Assembly: GCA_034423115.1 (NCBI GenBank)
Contig: DAOUJD010000083.1
Span: 1-64,000, forward strand
Direction of reading: 5' to 3'
DNA from: Bin87 sp034423115
GTDB taxonomy: Bacteria; Chloroflexota; Dehalococcoidia; Lucifugimonadales; UBA3495
DNA length: 64,000 nt
Positions within the stretch are counted from its first letter, which is position 1. Every line of letters starts with the position of its first letter. Position numbers and translations under genes: made by a program. Under the pieces are notes generated by a model. It was not told the origin of the DNA. It made no database searches and was given only the letters and a program-made list of their open reading frames with translations. Below, piece by piece: positions 15,496 through 23,809 of this stretch.

Positions 15496-17922
15496 CTACG
15501 GAGTCGGGGCCTGTCCCAGCGACACGTAGCCGAGGTTGTCGTCGGTGCGCTCTGCAACCGGAAGCACCTGGACCACCGCGTTGCTCAGGCCGAGCACGTC
15601 GCCGTTGTCGCCGAAGCCGTAGTTGTCGCCGATGGCTCCGGTGAAGCTGATGCCGTTCAAGCACGCCCGGAACCCGCTGGTGTCCTGGTCATCGCCGGTT
15701 TGGGCGAGACACTCGGCGGCGATGTACACGTCGTCGTAGGCGGAGGCCTGGAACCAGGGCTGGGTTGCCACAATGCCAAAGTGCGCCTCAAAGTCCTTGA
15801 GGAACTTTTCGCCCCGTTGGGTCAGCCCCAGGGGGATGATGGCTTTCATGCCGGTGGCGGCTTCCCCGGCGATGCGCAAGGCTTCGGGTCCGGTGTTCAC
15901 CGATTCCGTGTAAATCGGGCCCTCGAATCCCAATTCCCGAAGCTGCTTGATGATGGTGCCGCCGGCGAATTCCGACTGCGATGCCAGGTAAACGGCGTCG
16001 GGCTCGCTGCCGATGAGCTTGGTGATCTGGGTACGGAAGTCGGTGATTTCGGAGGAGTAGCTTTCAGAAGCCACGACGTGTCCGCCGAGTTCCTCGAAGC
16101 GGGCCACGGTGGTACGCCGCGCGCCTTCCGCGTAGTCGGTGGACTCGGTGATGGTGGCCAGATGGTGATGGCCGTCGACATGGATGGCATTGCCGGTGTC
16201 GATGCCCAACTGGTCGTCGTTGATGGCGGTGCGGAAGATGTAGTCGCCGGCGGTGGCGATGTCCGGGCTGGTTGCGGACGCTGACAGCATGATGACGCCT
16301 TCCGCCTGGGCCAGCGGGGCCGCGCCCAGCATCGCGCCGCTGCAGGTGGTGCCGAGAATGATCTTCACCCCGTCAACGTCGGTGAGCTTGTTGTAGGCGG
16401 TGATGGCGTCCTGGGCAGCGCACTTGGAGTCCTCGGGGATGAGTTCCAGCATGCGACCGTTGACTCCACCCGCGGCGTTGATTTCCTCAACGGCGAGTTG
16501 CTTGGCCTGCATGATCGGGTTGCCGTAGGTTTCGGCCGGACCGGTGAGGGCGTCCATTGCGCCGATGCGGAAAGGCTCGTCGGACGGCTGCATCATGGCG
16601 GCTCCGGAGCCGGGTTCCGCGCCCGGAGCAGGGCCGAGGATGAGATATCCGTTGTTGTCGTCGGTGCGCTCACCAATGGGCAGCACCTCGACCACGGCGT
16701 TGGCCAGTCCCACGACTTCGCCGTTCTCGTCGAAGCTGAAGTTTTCGCCGATTGCGCCGCTGTAGGTGATCCCGTAGAGACAATCGCGGAACCCGTCAGC
16801 GTCCTGATCGTCGTTGGTCATGCTGAGACATTCGGCGGTGATGTACACGTCGTCGTAGCCGGACGCGAGGTACCAGGGGAGGGTGACGTAGTCGTAGCGG
16901 GCGCGGAAGTTATCGAGTACCTCCACTGCCTTGGGGTTGTTGGGGTCAAGCTCCGCGGTGATGGCCTTGAGTCCGGTGGCTGCGTCGCCGGCGACTTCCA
17001 GGGCGGTTGCGCCGACCGGCACGATTTCCGAGTACAGCGGGCCCTCGTATCCGAGTTCACGGATCTGTTTGACCACGGTGCCGCCGGAGAACTCGGCCTG
17101 GGCGGCGATGTGCACGGCGTCGGGGTTGGCGTTGATGATCTTGGTCAGCTGGGACCGGAAGTCGGTGATGTCGGAGGCGTAACGTTCCTCCGCGACGATC
17201 TCGCCGCCCAGTTCCATAAAGCGCTCTGCCGTCACGCGACGTACGCCCTCGGCGTAGTCGGTGGTCTCCGTGATGGTGGCAAGCTTTCGGCCACCATCGG
17301 ACCAGATGACGTTGGCGGTGTCGATGCCGACCTGGAGGTCGTTCATGGAGGTGCGGAAGATGTAATCGCCGGCGTGGGCGATATCCGGGTTGGTCGCCAG
17401 CCCCGAGAACAGGATGACGCCATCGGCTTCGGCCAACGGGGCCGCGCCGAGCATTGCGCCGCTGCATGACGTGCCGAGGATGATCTTCACCCCATCGACG
17501 TCCGTGAGCTTGTTGTATGCGGTGATGGCGTCCTGCGCGGCGCACTTGGAGTCCTCAACTATGAGCTCCAGCATGCGGCCGTTGATGCCGCCGGCGGCGT
17601 TGATCTCGTCGACGGCCATCTGCTTGGCCTGGACGGACACGGTGCCGTAGGTTTCGCCCGGTCCGGTGAGGGATTCCATGACTCCGATGCGGAAAGGCTC
17701 ATCGGTTGCGGGTGCTGACGGAGCCGTGGAGCCCTGGGCCGGTGCGGTGGTGGGCTGGGACGCCGTGCCGGATCCCTGGGCCGCCGGCGCGGTGGTGGGG
17801 CTGGTCTGGGCGGCGGAACTGGGCGGAGTTTCTTCCGCGGGTCCACCACAAGCGATGACCATGGGGATGAGCATTAGTATCAGCGCCAAAGGCACTATGT
17901 ATTTGAGCGTGGATAACGGCAT
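15496..17922 (-). CDS. Tandem-fused branched-chain amino acid-type binding lipoprotein (two LivK domains)
   Basis: The 808-residue protein has a lipoprotein signal with Cys25 in MVIAC, a Thr/Ala/Pro-rich linker (26-73) and two complete periplasmic binding domains (about 75-425 and 445-808), each near the normal length of a whole LivK-type protein. Both begin EPFRIG and share stretches such as SKCAAQDAITAYNKLTDVDG and SGAMLGAAPLA. Their ligand regions differ in places (SGLATNPDIAHAGDYIF versus SASATSPDIATAGDYIF). The gene heads the livHMGF group. GGGAG precedes the ATG. It may bind two ligands or raise the local receptor concentration. Confidence 0.93.
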   Translation of the reverse strand: MPLSTLKYIVPLALILMLIPMVIACGGPAEETPPSSAAQTSPTTAPAAQGSGTASQPTTAPAQGSTAPSAPATDEPFRIGVMESLTGPGETYGTVSVQAKQMAVDEINAAGGINGRMLELIVEDSKCAAQDAITAYNKLTDVDGVKIILGTSCSGAMLGAAPLAEADGVILFSGLATNPDIAHAGDYIFRTSMNDLQVGIDTANVIWSDGGRKLATITETTDYAEGVRRVTAERFMELGGEIVAEERYASDITDFRSQLTKIINANPDAVHIAAQAEFSGGTVVKQIRELGYEGPLYSEIVPVGATALEVAGDAATGLKAITAELDPNNPKAVEVLDNFRARYDYVTLPWYLASGYDDVYITAECLSMTNDDQDADGFRDCLYGITYSGAIGENFSFDENGEVVGLANAVVEVLPIGERTDDNNGYLILGPAPGAEPGSGAAMMQPSDEPFRIGAMDALTGPAETYGNPIMQAKQLAVEEINAAGGVNGRMLELIPEDSKCAAQDAITAYNKLTDVDGVKIILGTTCSGAMLGAAPLAQAEGVIMLSASATSPDIATAGDYIFRTAINDDQLGIDTGNAIHVDGHHHLATITESTDYAEGARRTTVARFEELGGHVVASESYSSEITDFRTQITKLIGSEPDAVYLASQSEFAGGTIIKQLRELGFEGPIYTESVNTGPEALRIAGEAATGMKAIIPLGLTQRGEKFLKDFEAHFGIVATQPWFQASAYDDVYIAAECLAQTGDDQDTSGFRACLNGISFTGAIGDNYGFGDNGDVLGLSNAVVQVLPVAERTDDNLGYVSLGQAPTP

Positions 17923-18265
17923 GTTTTACTCCCGTGAAAAGGTTATAGGCGTCCGATTTCGAGGCTTGTTTTCCGATTTTAGCACATGGTGGTCACACTC
18001 CCGTATTGAATTGTGTCTCTGAGGCTTTATGTTTTCGTGATCCGGAGAGTGAGTGAGATACTTCCGCAGGCACAGAAGTGCGGCGAGCTAACTCAAGAGA
18101 CCCGCGCTGCAAAAGTCGGATGCTCCCTCCGGGACGCGCCCAAACCGGGCCGATACTTGCGGAACTCCCATCGATACGCTTTGGTAATATCGACCGTGCT
18201 AAATCGGACGGTGCCGCCTGCGGTTTGGTGCGATAGCGTTCCGTAATGAGTCCCCGCGTTAGCCG
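17923..18265. other. Intergenic region between divergent genes
   Basis: This region lies between the binding-protein gene and the TPR lipoprotein gene. On the minus strand TGTGCTAAAAT (about 17980) looks like an extended -10 for the binding-protein gene, but no good -35 is seen. A 77-residue open frame at 18013 has no support. Confidence 0.35.
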
Positions 18266-19375
18266 ATGGAAATCTCTATAGATCGACCGAGACCCTCAAG
18301 GCGGCGCACGGGCCGCGCCTTCGCTGCGTTGGTCTGTTGCGTGCTTGCGACGACCCTGGCGTCCGGCGCGTGCGTGTGCGACACGTTCAATGGGCTCCTC
18401 AATCGGTGCAACCCGCAGTCGGAAGAAGCGTCGCTGGCGTCGTACTCAACCAGCATTGCTCCGCCTCCAGTTGGAGCAGCCGGCGGGGCCAACGCGGCGG
18501 CGTCCGATTACGAGGCTGCCATCGGCAGGTACGACGCCATCATTGCCAATGATTCCAAAAACGCGTTGGCCTACGGATATCGCGGTTACTCCTACGCCGC
18601 GCTTGGGGATTACGACAACGCGATCCGCGACTATAGCCGCGCCATCGAACTCAGCCCCGAGGATCCAAAGCTCTACAACAACCGAGGGTCCGCGCACGCG
18701 TCGTTGGGGCGGTATGGCAACGCGGTACCCGATTACGACCGGGCCATAGCGCTGGACCCGTGGTTCCACCGGGCCTACGACAACCGGGGAGTGGCGCTGT
18801 CGAACCTGGGTGAATTGGAGAAGGCGATCCGGGACTACGGCCGGGCGATCATGCTGAAACCGGAGGACCCTCTGCCGTACAACAACCGGGGCTCCGCATA
18901 CGCCGACCTGCAACGCTACGACGACGCGATCGAGGATTTCGATCAGGCCATTGAGATTGATCCGCGGTTTGTTCGCGCCTACGACAACCGGGGTACGGCC
19001 TATGCAGATCTGGGCCTGTATGAAGAGGCGATCAGAGATTTTAGCCAGGCCATCGCCATCGACCACGAGGACCCGTTGCCGTACAACAATCGCGCAACCG
19101 CGCACGCCCAACTGGCGCAATACGCCGAGGCGTTCCAGGATTTCGACCGAGCCATTGAGCTGGACCCCGAGCTCCAGAAAGCGTACAAAAATCGCGGCAA
19201 CACGTACACGGACCTGGGCCGTTATGAGGAGGCCATCGGAGATTTCGACCGGGCCATCCAGCTTGATCCCGACGATCCCCAGATCTACCAGGCCCGGAGC
19301 TTCGCCCACAAATCGCTGGGGAACCACCACCAGGCCGAACAGGATCTGGAGAAAGCAGCCGAACTGGAGCCGTGA
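18266..19375 (+). CDS. TPR-repeat protein, probably exported
   Basis: The 369-residue protein starts with a basic segment (RPRPSRRRTGR), a hydrophobic core (FAALVCCVLATTLASGAC) and Cys residues, consistent with an export signal or a lipoprotein-like anchor. Residues about 80-369 are eight consecutive 34-residue tetratricopeptide repeats of the form YNNRGSAYADLQRYDDAIED. Such repeats bind protein partners. The partner is unknown. The gene stands alone upstream of the tRNA-Asn cluster. Confidence 0.85.
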   Translation: MEISIDRPRPSRRRTGRAFAALVCCVLATTLASGACVCDTFNGLLNRCNPQSEEASLASYSTSIAPPPVGAAGGANAAASDYEAAIGRYDAIIANDSKNALAYGYRGYSYAALGDYDNAIRDYSRAIELSPEDPKLYNNRGSAHASLGRYGNAVPDYDRAIALDPWFHRAYDNRGVALSNLGELEKAIRDYGRAIMLKPEDPLPYNNRGSAYADLQRYDDAIEDFDQAIEIDPRFVRAYDNRGTAYADLGLYEEAIRDFSQAIAIDHEDPLPYNNRATAHAQLAQYAEAFQDFDRAIELDPELQKAYKNRGNTYTDLGRYEEAIGDFDRAIQLDPDDPQIYQARSFAHKSLGNHHQAEQDLEKAAELEP

Positions 19376-19390
19376 AATTGGGGGGTGGAA

Positions 19391-19465
19391 TGGCTCCCCT
19401 GGTAGGATTCGAACCTGCGACCCAGCGGTTAATCCGCCATAGGCGGACCCGCGTTACCGCTCAGC
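19391..19465 (-). pseudogene. tRNA-Asn-derived unit fused to the 3' end of the GIY-YIG gene
   Basis: On the minus strand the T arm, the acceptor 3' half and CCA match the intact tRNA-Asn at 19856-19930. The anticodon region is replaced by a hairpin TCCGCC-TAT-GGCGGA, and the 5' acceptor half is missing. The D-arm-like part and the hairpin are also the last codons of the GIY-YIG gene (tail LLSGNAGPPMAD then TAA). No functional tRNA can form. Confidence 0.75.
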
Positions 19466-19701
19466 AGTTGTTTGATCCAAGTACGTCCTGCGCCTGATTT
19501 TAGGAAACGTTCTCGGCGCATCGCTTCGGAACGGGTTGGGAGCTCTTCTTGGTGCACCAGGGTCCAAGGTCCACGGTTCCGGGTATAACGTGCGATGCCA
19601 TGATGGTGTTCTTCCAAGCGCCTGGCAAGATCGGAAGTTTGACCGATGTAAAGACGGGAAGACGAGGAACTTTTCAGGACGTAAACGGTGAAAACTGACA
19701 A
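19429..19701 (-). CDS. GIY-YIG family nuclease (UvrC N-terminal domain type), embedded in tRNA-Asn repeats
   Basis: The 90-residue protein is a stand-alone GIY-YIG domain: VYVLKS...LYIGQTSDLARRLEEHH at the N-terminus, with the catalytic Tyr and Arg in place, TRNRGPWTLVHQEE in the middle and the Glu of EAMRRERFLKSG. These domains cut DNA using one metal ion. The last twelve codons are made of tRNA-Asn-derived sequence (D-arm-like part plus altered anticodon arm). Another altered tRNA-Asn copy lies 66 bp upstream, so the gene is bracketed by direct repeats, as in a mobile cassette. Confidence 0.88.
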   Translation of the reverse strand: MSVFTVYVLKSSSSSRLYIGQTSDLARRLEEHHHGIARYTRNRGPWTLVHQEELPTRSEAMRRERFLKSGAGRTWIKQLLSGNAGPPMAD

Positions 19702-19766
19702 ACTTCGAAAACAGTTGGAGGGGATTGGCCGGGGAAGTCAGCGGTAGCGAGCACTGGCGTAGGAGG

Positions 19767-19841
19767 TGGCTCCCTTGGCAGTACTCGAACCTGCGACCTG
19801 GCGGTTAATCCGCCGGAGGCGGACCCGCGCTACCGCCAAGG
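19767..19841 (-). pseudogene. Altered tRNA-Asn-like unit upstream of the GIY-YIG gene
   Basis: The 3' half resembles tRNA-Asn, with GTTCGAGTACTGCC and an encoded CCA. The anticodon arm is the hairpin TCCGCC-TCC-GGCGGA. The 5' part begins CCTTGG, which could pair with CCAAGG near the 3' end, but the D arm is incomplete. It is unlikely to be a working tRNA. Confidence 0.65.
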
Positions 19842-19855
19842 TAATTGGGTAGGAA

Positions 19856-19930
19856 TGGCTCCCCTGGTAGGATTCGAACCTACGACCTAGCGGTTAACAG
19901 CCGCCCGCTCTACCGCTGAGCTACAGGGGA
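19856..19930 (-). tRNA. tRNA-Asn (GUU anticodon)
   Basis: This 75-nt cloverleaf includes an encoded CCA. The acceptor TCCCCTG/CAGGGGA, D stem GCTC/GAGC, anticodon stem GGCGG/CCGCT around loop CTGTTAA (anticodon GTT) and T stem GTAGG/CCTAC with loop TTCGAAT all pair. It is the only intact member of the local array and therefore probably the functional tRNA-Asn. Confidence 0.95.
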
Positions 19931-20320
19931 ACGGTAAAGTCGCCGTACCGATAATCGCAATGGAGGCGACGCGTTAAAATTGTAGCACCGAGGGGTATAC
20001 CTAGCAAGCAGAGCGAGGCGATCCAAGTATTCTCGGGAGTCATGGGCGGTTCGTTGGGCAGGACTCGAACCTACGACCTGGCGGTTAATCCGCCGGAGGC
20101 GGACCTGCTCTACCGCTGAGCTACAGGGGAACGGTAAAGTCGCCGTACCGATAATCGCAATGGAGGCGACGCGTTAAAATTGTAGCACCGAGGGTTATAC
20201 CTAGCAAGCAGAGCGAGGTGATCCAAGTATTCTCGGTAGTCATGGGCGGTTCGGTTGGCAGGATTCGAACCTACGACCTAGCGGTCAATCCGCCATAGGC
20301 GGACCCGCTCTACCGCTGAG
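19921..20320. repeat. Two tandem copies of a 200-bp unit
   Basis: Positions 19921-20120 and 20121-20320 align at an exact 200-bp offset. The spacer part (about 130 bp after the tRNA 5' end) differs at only a few bases, while the tRNA-derived part has diverged more. The unit is a tRNA-Asn copy plus its upstream flank, duplicated recently. Confidence 0.9.
20052..20130 (-). pseudogene. tRNA-Asn-like unit with altered anticodon arm and 3' end
   Basis: The 5' half (TCCCCTGTAGCTCAGCGGTA) is identical to the intact tRNA. The anticodon arm is replaced by TCCGCC-TCC-GGCGGATTAA. The T arm is kept, but the 3' acceptor strand (CCAACGA) no longer pairs with TCCCCTG and no CCA follows. Confidence 0.75.
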
Positions 20321-20330
20321 CTACAGTAGA
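20252..20330 (-). pseudogene. tRNA-Asn-like unit with altered anticodon arm
   Basis: The 5' half is TCTACTGTAGCTCAGCGGTA, followed by the hairpin TCCGCC-TAT-GGCGGATTGA, then a normal-looking T arm with 3' CCTGCCAACCG. The acceptor strands do not pair. It is the third 200-bp-spaced tRNA-derived copy. Confidence 0.7.
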
Positions 20331-20495
20331 ACCGTAAGCCGCCATGCCATTGGGTAGAACGCTGGCGGCAATTCTCGATGTATTGTAGAGGAGGTTATCG
20401 AGCGGTGTGGGCACTCGTTTCACACCGGTCAGCGGGCATGTGGCAAGGGGCCTCGGGATTGGCAAGCAGCGTGCTAAAATCGCCGGAACTATGGG

Positions 20496-21110
20496 TTGGC
20501 GGTGGCCGAGATTAGCACTACTGACATAGCGGCCGGGCGGCGCGTGGGCGAGGTGATGGTGTCGCACTCGCAGCGGATAGAGGCGCAGTGTTATGAGTTG
20601 CACGCTGCTCCGCCGCTGGGCGCATTGCTGAGGGTCGGGTCGCCGCCGGTGTACGCGGTGGTGCGGGAGATCTGGCACGAGCCGTTGGACCCGAGTCGGC
20701 CGTTGGCGCCCCGGGGGTTGTCACTGGAGACCGAGGAGGAAATATACGCCGCCAACCCGCAGCTTTCGGCGATGTTGACCACCAGGTTCGCTGGAACGGT
20801 GGTGGGTTATGGAGACGGCGCGGCGGTGCGGTTCGGATTGCCGGCACAGCCGCCCAATCTGCACGCGTTCGTGTTTACCTGCGACGCCGATGAGACTGCC
20901 GCGTTTGCCAACGATCTGGGGTGGATTCGGCTTTTCCTGTCCGACGGGTCGGCGGCGGCCGACTCGGCGTTGGCGGGCTTCCTGCGGCAGGCGGCGGACG
21001 GGATGCTTGACCGACCGGCGTTCCTGCTGAGAGCCGGCCGGACGTTGGCGACCGAGTTGTCGCGCGATCCGCAGCGGTTGCAGGCGATATTGCGGGAGAT
21101 AACGGGGTGA
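20496..21110 (+). CDS. HAS-barrel-like protein coupled to HerA
   Basis: The 204-residue protein starts at a TTG (20496), or two codons later at GTG 20502. Its first 60 residues (RRVGEVMVSHSQRIEAQCYELHAAPPLGALLRV) resemble the HAS-barrel found at the N-terminus of HerA ATPases and related proteins. The rest (FVFTCDADETAAFANDLGWIRLFL) is not recognised. The stop overlaps the herA start by 4 bp, so it is made with HerA and is a likely partner. TAAAAT at 20475-20480 may be its -10 element. Confidence 0.7.
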   Translation: MAVAEISTTDIAAGRRVGEVMVSHSQRIEAQCYELHAAPPLGALLRVGSPPVYAVVREIWHEPLDPSRPLAPRGLSLETEEEIYAANPQLSAMLTTRFAGTVVGYGDGAAVRFGLPAQPPNLHAFVFTCDADETAAFANDLGWIRLFLSDGSAAADSALAGFLRQAADGMLDRPAFLLRAGRTLATELSRDPQRLQAILREITG

Positions 21111-22843
21111 TCACGCGGAACGGACAGAATCCCGGCGCGGCGCGCAGATTGGGAGTGGTCGTCGGCGGGTCGTTGTCGCGGGGACTGGACGTGCGGCTGG
21201 ACGGCTCGGCGGATGCGTCGCTGGAGGATGTGGCGGTGGGTTCGTTCGTGACCATCGTGGGGCGTCGGCAACGATACTTTGCGGTCGTGACCGACCTGGA
21301 ACTGCGGGCGGTGGACGACAGTGTGCGCCATTTCCCGCCGACCGGGTTAACAGGATCAGGCGCGGACGGGTTCGCCGCAGATGTGATGGCAGGGACGCTG
21401 GCATACGGTCAACTATCGGTGATGCCGAGCATGACGGCGCCGTTGGATTCGCCAGCGAGCGGCGCCGGCGCATCGGAACTCGCCGAGCAGGCCAAGACGA
21501 TACCGGAGCACTTTGCCCCGGTGTACGCGGCGTCCCAGGCGGATATTGACGCGGTGTTTGCGGCGCAGGCCGGCGATGCTTTCGCGCTGGGTTCTCCGCA
21601 AGGTATGGATGCGGCGTCGGTGCGGCTGGACCTGGGGACGTTGGCGAGTCGCTCAGTGGGGGTGTTCGGCGCGTCGGGCTCGGGCAAGACGTTCCTGGCG
21701 CGGATGCTGCTGGCCGGGCTGGTCAAGGAAGGCGAGGCGGTGTCGCTGGTGTTCGACATGGAGAGCGAGTACGGGTGGCAGGGACAGGACAACGACCGGC
21801 GGCGGCAGGTCAAGGGTCTCAAGCAGCTTTTCCCAAGCCGTGTGGTGACGTTCACGCTGGACGAGGAGAGCAGCCGGCGGCGGGGGGTGTCGCCGGACGG
21901 CGTGGTGCGCATCGGGTACGACGAGATTGAGCCGGCGGACATCGAGGTGCTGCGCGACCTGTTGAACCTGTCGGAGGTTGCGGCGGCTACAGCGTGGAAC
22001 CTGGAGCGGCACTACGGCAGCGGTGATTGGCTGCGCTCGTTCCTGGCGTTGAGTGGGGCCGAGGTTGGGGAGTTGTCCAACGAATTGGGCGTCAACCTGG
22101 CGGCGTTGCAGACGCTGCACCGGCGGTTGTCGGCGTGGGGTCGGTTTGGGTTCCTGGCGGACTCGGGGGCTGGTAGCGGCAGCGCCGGCGGGATCATCGA
22201 GCAGTTGCAGCGTGGGAACCACGTGGTGCTGGAGTTCGGGCAGTACGGGCGCAACACCGCCGCCTACGTGCTGGTGAGCAACCTGCTGACGCGGCGGATC
22301 CACGAGACGTGGGTGCGGCGCAAGGAACTGGCCGATGGCGGACAGGGCGACGAGCCGCGTCCGCTGGTGATATTCATCGAGGAGGCGCACAAGTTCCTGA
22401 CGCCGGAGGTGGCGTCGCAGACCATTTTCGGGTCCATCGCCCGCGAGTTGCGGAAATACAACGTGACGCTGATGATCGTGGACCAACGGCCCAGCGGAAT
22501 AGATTCGGAGGTGATGAGCCAGTTGGGTACGCGGCTGTCGTGCGCGTTGAACGACGACCGGGATATGAACGCGGTGCTGATGGGAGCGCGGGACGCCGGC
22601 CAGTTGCGAGGAGTGCTGGCGCGGCTGGACAGCAAGCAGCAGGCGTTGGTGTTTGGACACGCCGTCCCCATGCCGGTGGTGGTGCGCCCCCGCAATTACG
22701 ACGAGTCCTTCTACGCTGACATGGCGATATCCGGCGCGCCGATTGCCGCCACCGCCGGCATCCCGTCCGGAGCGGCCGCCCTCCCCGAAACCGAAGCAGA
22801 GCGTATGCAACGCGAAATCGACGAGCTGTTCCCACCTGAATGA
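21107..22843 (+). CDS. herA: HerA-like hexameric DNA translocase ATPase
   Basis: The 578-residue protein has an N-terminal HAS-barrel (about 1-70), Walker A GASGSGKTFLARM at about 187, Walker B PLVIFIEEAHKF at about 420 and the sensor region LRKYNVTLMIVDQRPSGIDSE. It ends with the alpha-helical tail usual for HerA. HerA pumps DNA and works with the nuclease NurA in DNA end processing. The start GTG overlaps the upstream HAS-barrel gene. A NurA-like gene begins at 63602, about 41 kb away, not adjacent as is usual. Confidence 0.9.
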   Translation: MITRNGQNPGAARRLGVVVGGSLSRGLDVRLDGSADASLEDVAVGSFVTIVGRRQRYFAVVTDLELRAVDDSVRHFPPTGLTGSGADGFAADVMAGTLAYGQLSVMPSMTAPLDSPASGAGASELAEQAKTIPEHFAPVYAASQADIDAVFAAQAGDAFALGSPQGMDAASVRLDLGTLASRSVGVFGASGSGKTFLARMLLAGLVKEGEAVSLVFDMESEYGWQGQDNDRRRQVKGLKQLFPSRVVTFTLDEESSRRRGVSPDGVVRIGYDEIEPADIEVLRDLLNLSEVAAATAWNLERHYGSGDWLRSFLALSGAEVGELSNELGVNLAALQTLHRRLSAWGRFGFLADSGAGSGSAGGIIEQLQRGNHVVLEFGQYGRNTAAYVLVSNLLTRRIHETWVRRKELADGGQGDEPRPLVIFIEEAHKFLTPEVASQTIFGSIARELRKYNVTLMIVDQRPSGIDSEVMSQLGTRLSCALNDDRDMNAVLMGARDAGQLRGVLARLDSKQQALVFGHAVPMPVVVRPRNYDESFYADMAISGAPIAATAGIPSGAAALPETEAERMQREIDELFPPE

Positions 22844-22853
22844 GATAGCATAG

Positions 22854-22884
22854 CCCCTCTGAGGGAGAGGGGTTGGGGTGAGGG
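22854..22884. repeat. Interspersed palindromic repeat (CCCTCACCC...CCTCTCCC family)
   Basis: CCCCTCT and AGAGGGG form a 7-bp stem with a 5-nt loop, followed by TTGGGGTGAGGG. The reverse complement matches the copy at 28292-28327. It lies between herA and panC and could also end herA transcription. Confidence 0.65.
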
Positions 22885-22894
22885 CCGTACTGTT

Positions 22895-23737
22895 ATGCAA
22901 GTCATCACAACCTGTGCCGAAATGACCGCCCTGTGCCGTGAGGTTCCGCGTCCGTTGGGCCTGGTGCCGACGATGGGTGCGCTGCACGAAGGGCACCTGT
23001 CGCTGACCCGGCAGGCGCGGGCGGACAACGCGACGATGGCGGCGTCGATATTCGTGAACCCGACGCAGTTCGGGCCCAACGAGGACTTTACGACCTACCC
23101 GCGCAGCATGGAGCGAGACCTGGAGTTGCTGGAGGCGCAGGGGACTGACCTGGTATTCGCGCCGCTGCCGCCGGAGGTGTATCCCGAGGGATTCGATACG
23201 TGGATCGAGCCGGGCGCGGTGGCCGAAGGGATGGAGGGAGCGGCGCGTCCCGGCCACTTTCGCGGCGTGGCGACGGTGGTGGCCAAGCTGTTCACCATCA
23301 CGAGGCCGGACCGGGCGTATTTCGGGCAGAAGGACGGTCAGCAGGTGGCCGTCATCCGCAAGATGAACGCCGACCTGAACCTGGGCGTGGACGTGGTGAC
23401 GATGCCCACCATCCGGGAACCGGACGGGTTGGCGATGAGCAGCCGGAACGCGTACCTGACGGAGGAGGAGCGGGCTGCCGCGCCGGTGGTTTACCGGGCG
23501 TTGTGCGTGGCCGAGTCGGTTTGGGACTCCGGCGAACGGGACGGAGAAAAGCTCAGGACGGCGGCGCTGGATGTGCTCAAACAGGAATCACTGGTGTCCG
23601 GCGTGGACTACGTCAGCGTGGTGGACGCGGATACGATGGCGCCGGTGGGATTTGCGCCGCCGGGTCGACGGGTGATGATCGCTGCGGCGGTGCGGCTGGG
23701 GTCGGTGCGGTTGATCGACAACGTGGTGGTGGGTTGA
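22895..23737 (+). CDS. panC: Pantothenate synthetase
   Basis: The 280-residue enzyme joins pantoate and beta-alanine using ATP, the last step to pantothenate and coenzyme A. It shows PTMGALHEGHLSL (the HIGH-type ATP motif) at about 24, SIFVNPTQFGPNEDF at about 50, FGQKDGQQ at about 146 and MSSRNAYL (KMSKS-like) at about 184. Its length is standard. No other pantothenate gene is adjacent. Confidence 0.95.
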   Translation: MQVITTCAEMTALCREVPRPLGLVPTMGALHEGHLSLTRQARADNATMAASIFVNPTQFGPNEDFTTYPRSMERDLELLEAQGTDLVFAPLPPEVYPEGFDTWIEPGAVAEGMEGAARPGHFRGVATVVAKLFTITRPDRAYFGQKDGQQVAVIRKMNADLNLGVDVVTMPTIREPDGLAMSSRNAYLTEEERAAAPVVYRALCVAESVWDSGERDGEKLRTAALDVLKQESLVSGVDYVSVVDADTMAPVGFAPPGRRVMIAAAVRLGSVRLIDNVVVG

Positions 23738-23809
23738 TCGATCCATCCGCGATGCCCGGCGTAACCGATTTATCCAAAATTGGATGCTTCCAATTGGAGG
23801 ATTTGCGAG

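Noticed and set aside
13451..15644. Long plus-strand frames opposite the liv operon
   Set aside because: They are Gly/Asp/Glu-rich mirror frames of livM and livH without ribosome sites or motifs.
18013..18246. A 77-residue frame between the binding-protein and TPR genes
   Set aside because: No ribosome site, no hydrophobic or domain pattern; probably chance.
19391..20330. CRISPR array or riboswitch cluster
   Set aside because: The repeats are tRNA-Asn-derived, unequally spaced and not identical, and no cas genes are present.
21653..23257. A 534-residue minus-strand frame opposite herA and panC
   Set aside because: It spans two confident genes and has no recognisable domain.
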